Origin: an uncultured Muribaculaceae bacterium
GTDB lineage: Bacteria > Bacteroidota > Bacteroidia > Bacteroidales > Muribaculaceae
Direction: 5' to 3'
DNA length: 16,255 nt
Assembly (NCBI GenBank): GCA_910584495.1
Contig: CAJUAR010000067.1
Coordinates: 1-16,255 of the forward strand
The position numbers were made by a program, and so were the translations under genes. Position 1 is the first letter of the stretch; each line of letters opens with the position of its first letter. The notes under the pieces are model-generated. The model saw only the letters and a program-made list of their open reading frames with translations, searched no databases and was not told where the DNA came from. This document shows positions 12,858-16,255 of the stretch, one piece after another.

Positions 12858-14336
12858 TTACTGGTGCGATACGCTATAGTTTGGAGCCTCGGCAGTGATG
12901 GCAACATCATGAGGATGGCTTTCGGCCACACCGGCAACAGTGATGCGTGTGAACTGTGCGCTGTGAAGGGCTTCGATGTTGCGAGCGCCACAATAGCCCA
13001 TACCCGAGCGCAAGCCGCCAAGCATCTGATAGACAACTTCGTAGAGCATGCCTTTGTAGGGCACACGAGCTGCGATGCCTTCGGGCACAAGTTTCTTCAC
13101 ATCTGTTTCGCTGCCCTGGAAGTAGCGGTCTTTCGAACCGCGCTCCATTGCTTCGAGCGAGCCCATACCGCGGTAGGCTTTGTATTTGCGGCCATTGAAT
13201 ATAATGGTTTCGCCGGGCGATTCCTCTACGCCGGCGAGCATGCTGCCGAGCATCACAGAGTGTCCGCCGGCGGCGAGGGCCTTGACAATATCGCCGCTGT
13301 AGCGAATTCCGCCGTCGGCAATCAGAGGCACGCCTGTGCCTTCGAGGGCCTTGGCAACATCGTAGACAGCCGAGAGCTGTGGCACGCCCACACCTGCAAT
13401 GACGCGTGTGGTGCAGATAGAACCGGGGCCTATGCCCACCTTCACACCGTCGGCACCATTGTCGGCAAGATAACGTGCAGCATCGCCGGTGGCAATGTTA
13501 CCCACCACCACGTCGAGCTGAGGGAAGGTGTTCTTGAGTTCGCGGAGGACGCCCACCACGCCTTTGGAGTGGCCATGGGCAGTGTCAATGACAATGGCAT
13601 CAACACCTGCTTCGACAAGAGCCGTAGCTCGCTGCATCGAATCGGGCGTAACGCCTATGCCGGCAGCCACGCGCAGACGGCCCCGGCTGTCCTTGCATGC
13701 GTTTGGTTTGTCTTTGGCCTTGGTTATATCTTTGTATGTGACCAGCCCGATGAGTTTGCCCTCGTTGTCGACAACGGGCAGCTTCTCAATTTTGTGGCGC
13801 TGAAGGATGTCGGCAGCCTGTTCGAGGTTGGTTGTAGTAGAAGTAGTGACAAGATTCTCACGTGTCATAACCTCGTCGATACGGCGGCTGAGGTCGCGTT
13901 CGAAACGGAGGTCGCGATTAGTAACAATGCCCACCAGCTTGCCATTAGGGTCAACAACAGGCACGCCGCCGATATGGTACTCGCTCATCATGCGCAGGGC
14001 ATCGGCAACAGTAGAGCCTTCGAGAATAGTCACAGGGTCGTAAATCATACCGTTTTCGGCACGTTTGACAGCGTGCACCTGGCGCGCCTGCTCGGCAATG
14101 GACATGTTTTTGTGAATAACGCCCAGACCGCCCTCGCGAGCTATGGCTATTGCCAGCTGCGATTCAGTTACGGTGTCCATGGCAGCCGAAACGATGGGAA
14201 CATTGAGGGTGATATTGCGCGAAAAACGCGTGGTGAGGTCAACTTCGCGTGGAAGGACTTCGGAATAAGCAGGGATCAGCAGTACATCGTCAAATGTAAG
14301 GCCATCCATTTTCACTCTTTCAGCAATAAACGACAT
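12858..14336 (-). CDS. guaB: Inosine-5'-monophosphate dehydrogenase
   Basis: GuaB oxidises IMP to XMP with NAD+, the committed step of guanine nucleotide synthesis, in the cytoplasm. The 492 residues match the usual bacterial length. The (beta/alpha)8 barrel starts with LTFDDVLLIPAYSEVLPREV (13-32) and is interrupted by a CBS-domain pair (about 92-205; HIGGVPVVD and KIEKLPVVD mark the two repeats). The catalytic loop GIGPGSICTTR holds Cys308, and the mobile flap holds the Arg404-Tyr405 pair in SKDRYFQ. ADGGIRYSGD (340-349) binds the substrate phosphate. The gene is divergent from guaA, which carries out the next reaction. No anomaly is seen, and the start at MSFIAERVKMDGLTF fits the family. 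Confidence 0.98.
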   Translation of the reverse strand: MSFIAERVKMDGLTFDDVLLIPAYSEVLPREVDLTTRFSRNITLNVPIVSAAMDTVTESQLAIAIAREGGLGVIHKNMSIAEQARQVHAVKRAENGMIYDPVTILEGSTVADALRMMSEYHIGGVPVVDPNGKLVGIVTNRDLRFERDLSRRIDEVMTRENLVTTSTTTNLEQAADILQRHKIEKLPVVDNEGKLIGLVTYKDITKAKDKPNACKDSRGRLRVAAGIGVTPDSMQRATALVEAGVDAIVIDTAHGHSKGVVGVLRELKNTFPQLDVVVGNIATGDAARYLADNGADGVKVGIGPGSICTTRVIAGVGVPQLSAVYDVAKALEGTGVPLIADGGIRYSGDIVKALAAGGHSVMLGSMLAGVEESPGETIIFNGRKYKAYRGMGSLEAMERGSKDRYFQGSETDVKKLVPEGIAARVPYKGMLYEVVYQMLGGLRSGMGYCGARNIEALHSAQFTRITVAGVAESHPHDVAITAEAPNYSVSHQ

Positions 14337-14364
14337 AAAAAATTGCGGTTGATTTTATTGCATG

Positions 14365-14372
14365 CAAAATTA
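14365..14372 (-). promoter_or_regulatory. guaB -7 promoter box
   Basis: TAATTTTG on the minus strand (14372-14365) fits the TAnnTTTG consensus, 28 bp before the guaB start codon. No good -33 TTG sits at the normal distance. The place where it should be (about 14392-14398) overlaps the probable -33 element of guaA. Confidence 0.55.
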
Positions 14373-14391
14373 GTCATTTTTCGTGGATTTT

Positions 14392-14425
14392 TTGACAGTC
14401 AGCCCCAAAAAAATTTGTAACTTTG
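14392..14425 (+). promoter_or_regulatory. guaA promoter
   Basis: TAACTTTG at 14418-14425 is a perfect -7 box. The best -33 element is TTG at 14392-14394, with a 23-bp spacer that is longer than usual. The leader would be only about 15 nt. This supports the ATG at 14446 over the in-frame ATG at 14383, which lies upstream of the promoter. Confidence 0.65.
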
Positions 14426-14445
14426 CGCAAAATTCCCACATCGAC

Positions 14446-15975
14446 ATGCAGGAAAAGATTGTTATTCTTGATTTTGGCTCGCAGACGACCCAGCTGATTG
14501 GTCGCCGAATCCGCGAGCTTGGTATTTACAGTGAGATTATCCCCTATCACAAGTATCCCTACGGCCACGAAGCCGACGAGGGTATTATCGGTGTAATTTT
14601 GTCCGGCAGCCCGCTGTCGGTCTACGACCCCAAGGCGTTCACCATCGACCTCGAGGCCATAAAAGGGCGGCTGCCGGTGCTCGGCATCTGCTATGGAGCC
14701 CAGCTCATGGCCCGCACCTATGGCGGCAACGTTGAGCCGGCACCTTCACGCGAATATGGCCGTGCCCGGCTGTGCGACATCGACACATCTTGTCCCCTCT
14801 TCGAGGGAATTGCCAACGGCGAACAAGTGTGGATGAGCCACGGCGACACCATCACTCTACTGCCAGAATCGTTCAGCCGCATAGCTTCGACCGATTCGGT
14901 GGCCCTTGCTGCCTTCTCGGCCGGCGACAAAATGTGGGGCGTGCAGTTCCACCCCGAAGTATACCACAGCGAGTGCGGCATGCAGTTGCTGCGAAATTTT
15001 GCCGTGGGCATTTGCGGTGCCAGCTGTTCATGGAGCCCTGAATCGTTCATCGAGAGCACAGTGGCCGAACTTCGAGCCATGCTTGGCAATGACAAAGTGG
15101 TGCTTGGCCTTAGCGGCGGCGTTGATTCGTCCGTTGCTGCAGTGCTGCTCAACAAGGCTATCGGCGACCGCCTCACATGCATCTTCGTGGACCACGGCAT
15201 GCTCCGCTACCACGAATTCGAGGATGTGCTCAACGACTATCGCTGCCTTGGCCTCAACGTTCGCGGAATCGATGCCTCCGACCGTTTCTTTGCCGACCTT
15301 GCCGGTGTAACCGAACCCGAAAAGAAACGCAAAATCATCGGTGCCGACTTTATAAAAGTTTTCGACGAAGAAGCCGCTAAGATTAAGGACGTTCGCTGGC
15401 TCGCCCAGGGCACTATCTACCCCGACTGCATCGAATCGCTCTCCATCACCGGCATGGTAATCAAGAGCCACCACAACGTGGGCGGTCTGCCGGAACGGAT
15501 GAAGCTCAAACTTTGCGAACCGCTGCGCCTGCTCTTCAAGGACGAAGTCCGCGCCGTCGGACGCTCTTTGGGCATGCCGCAACACCTCATCGACCGTCAT
15601 CCATTCCCCGGTCCGGGTCTGGCTGTGCGCATCCTTGGCGAGGTGACACGCGAGAAAGTTAATGTCCTCCAGCAAGCCGACCACATATTCATCAGCGGTC
15701 TTCGCAAACATGGCCTATATAATAAGGTGTGGCAAGCCGGAGCTATTCTCCTGCCGGTGCAGAGCGTAGGTGTGATGGGCGATGAACGAACCTACGAAAA
15801 CGCCGTGGCCCTGCGTGCCGTGACATCCACCGATGCCATGACAGCCGACTGGGCCCACCTCCCCTACGAATTCCTGGCCGGAGTGAGCAACGACATCATC
15901 AACAAAGTACGCGGTGTCAACCGCGTGTGCTACGACATCTCCTCAAAACCACCGGCCACAATCGAGTGGGAATAA
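14446..15975 (+). CDS. guaA: GMP synthase (glutamine-hydrolysing)
   Basis: GuaA converts XMP to GMP using ATP and the ammonia released from glutamine. The 509-residue protein has a class I glutamine amidotransferase domain (about 1-190), with the nucleophile Cys82 in GICYG and the His169 and Glu171 pair in QFHPE. An ATP-pyrophosphatase domain follows, with the PP-loop SGGVDSS (223-229). The C-terminal dimerisation domain has the conserved HPFPGPGLAVRILGE and ends in KPPATIEWE. The frame continues 21 codons upstream to 14383, but MQEKIVILDFGSQTTQLI is the family's normal N-terminus and the promoter lies inside the longer frame, so 14446 is the start. It is divergent from guaB. All catalytic residues are present. 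Confidence 0.98.
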   Translation: MQEKIVILDFGSQTTQLIGRRIRELGIYSEIIPYHKYPYGHEADEGIIGVILSGSPLSVYDPKAFTIDLEAIKGRLPVLGICYGAQLMARTYGGNVEPAPSREYGRARLCDIDTSCPLFEGIANGEQVWMSHGDTITLLPESFSRIASTDSVALAAFSAGDKMWGVQFHPEVYHSECGMQLLRNFAVGICGASCSWSPESFIESTVAELRAMLGNDKVVLGLSGGVDSSVAAVLLNKAIGDRLTCIFVDHGMLRYHEFEDVLNDYRCLGLNVRGIDASDRFFADLAGVTEPEKKRKIIGADFIKVFDEEAAKIKDVRWLAQGTIYPDCIESLSITGMVIKSHHNVGGLPERMKLKLCEPLRLLFKDEVRAVGRSLGMPQHLIDRHPFPGPGLAVRILGEVTREKVNVLQQADHIFISGLRKHGLYNKVWQAGAILLPVQSVGVMGDERTYENAVALRAVTSTDAMTADWAHLPYEFLAGVSNDIINKVRGVNRVCYDISSKPPATIEWE

Positions 15976-16007
15976 TTTATTTCTAACAGCTTCAACCCAA
16001 AACCCTA

Positions 16008-16055
16008 AATACCAGCTGCTTATATTTTTAGTTGTAAATATAAGCGGCTGGTATT
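16008..16055 (+). terminator. Long hairpin downstream of guaA, probable terminator
   Basis: A 20-bp stem (16008-16027 with 16036-16055, one G-U pair) closes an 8-nt loop, 32 bp after the guaA stop codon. It lacks a T tract on its 3' side, so it may act as a processing or stabilising 3' end rather than a simple intrinsic terminator. Confidence 0.6.
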
Positions 16056-16199
16056 ACTTGTGGAAGTCCAAGTTTAGGCATTGAATATGCCGGCTTTAAC
16101 GTAGTAGCGGGTAACAACAACTGGGTTGCTGCTATCAATGTATATAAACAGAATTTCAATCACCCTATAAATCTGATAGACCTTTCAAATAAACGATAG
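16044..16199 (+). pseudogene. Open frame without a start codon, possible C-terminal gene remnant
   Basis: A 51-codon open stretch ends at TAG (16197-16199) and has no ATG, GTG or TTG before its middle; an in-frame TAA at 16041-16043 bounds it. It reads GSPSLGIEYAGFNVVAGNNN (from 16062), then WVAAINVYKQNFNHP and NLIDLSNKR. The composition looks protein-like (Gly, Asn, aromatic, alternating hydrophobic), but I recognise no family. It may be the decayed tail of a beta-rich protein or a chance frame; it overlaps the right arm of the guaA hairpin. Confidence 0.25.
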
Positions 16200-16206
16200 A
16201 TTATTA

Positions 16207-16238
16207 AAGTTTCGCAAGCTTTAAGGCTTGCAAAACTT
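16207..16238. repeat. Imperfect inverted repeat at the 3' edge
   Basis: AAGTTTCGCAAGC (16207-16219) pairs with GCTTGCAAAACTT (16226-16238) with one mismatch around a 6-nt loop. There is no T tract. It could be the terminator of a minus-strand gene beyond the window or part of the remnant's 3' region; nothing else is identifiable to the window end. Confidence 0.4.
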
Positions 16239-16255
16239 AGGTTAAAGGGGTTAAA

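Noticed and set aside
12864..14420. Long plus-strand open frame (518 codons) antisense to guaB
   Set aside because: It mirrors the guaB codons, has no family motif or promoter, and guaB is unmistakable on the other strand.
14383..14445. N-terminal extension of guaA to the ATG at 14383
   Set aside because: It contains the guaA -7 box and does not match the conserved GMP synthase N-terminus.

Overview
The window looks like chromosomal DNA from a gut-type member of Bacteroidota, order Bacteroidales, with Muribaculaceae as my best guess for the family. The reasons are: (i) near-perfect Bacteroidetes promoters (a -33 TTG and a -7 TAnnTTTG box) ahead of almost every transcription unit; (ii) A/T-rich leaders with no Shine-Dalgarno sequence; (iii) a large secreted multidomain protein ending in a type IX secretion (T9SS)-like tail; and (iv) periplasmic GH89, phosphoesterase and Ntn-hydrolase genes next to tryptophanase. 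All ten main genes are intact. I see no mobile element, CRISPR array, rRNA or tRNA.

Layout. 1-2400: a secreted beta-rich protein of unknown function (+), with its own promoter and terminator. 2572-5531: a divergent pair, NADP-type glutamate dehydrogenase gdhA (-) and tryptophanase tnaA (+), whose promoters face away from each other across a 239-bp gap. 5532-5877: a 346-bp gene-free stretch with a strong terminator, two palindromes and the next promoter. 5878-9408: a two-gene unit (+) of a GH89 alpha-N-acetylglucosaminidase and a secreted Ntn hydrolase, with stop and start codons directly abutting. 9461-12620: a three-gene minus-strand operon of a DeoR-family regulator, a calcineurin-like metallophosphoesterase and a glycerophosphodiester phosphodiesterase. 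It converges on the GH89 unit and shares a bidirectional terminator with it. 12858-15975: divergent guaB (-) and guaA (+), the two enzymes that take IMP to GMP, with interlocked promoters in 109 bp. 15976-16255: a long hairpin and a short open frame with no start codon, possibly a gene remnant.

How the genes may work together. gdhA and tnaA are both amino-acid/nitrogen genes: TnaA releases indole, pyruvate and ammonia from tryptophan, and GdhA can assimilate ammonia. The GH89 unit suggests periplasmic release of alpha-linked GlcNAc from host glycans, with a partner that cuts amide bonds. The DeoR operon suggests scavenging of phosphodiesters such as lipid head groups under a sugar-phosphate-responsive repressor. 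The most interesting inferences are the GH89-Ntn hydrolase pairing and the self-contained regulator-phosphoesterase-GDPD operon. Neither partnership is proven by the sequence, and I found no clearly new defence or mobile system.
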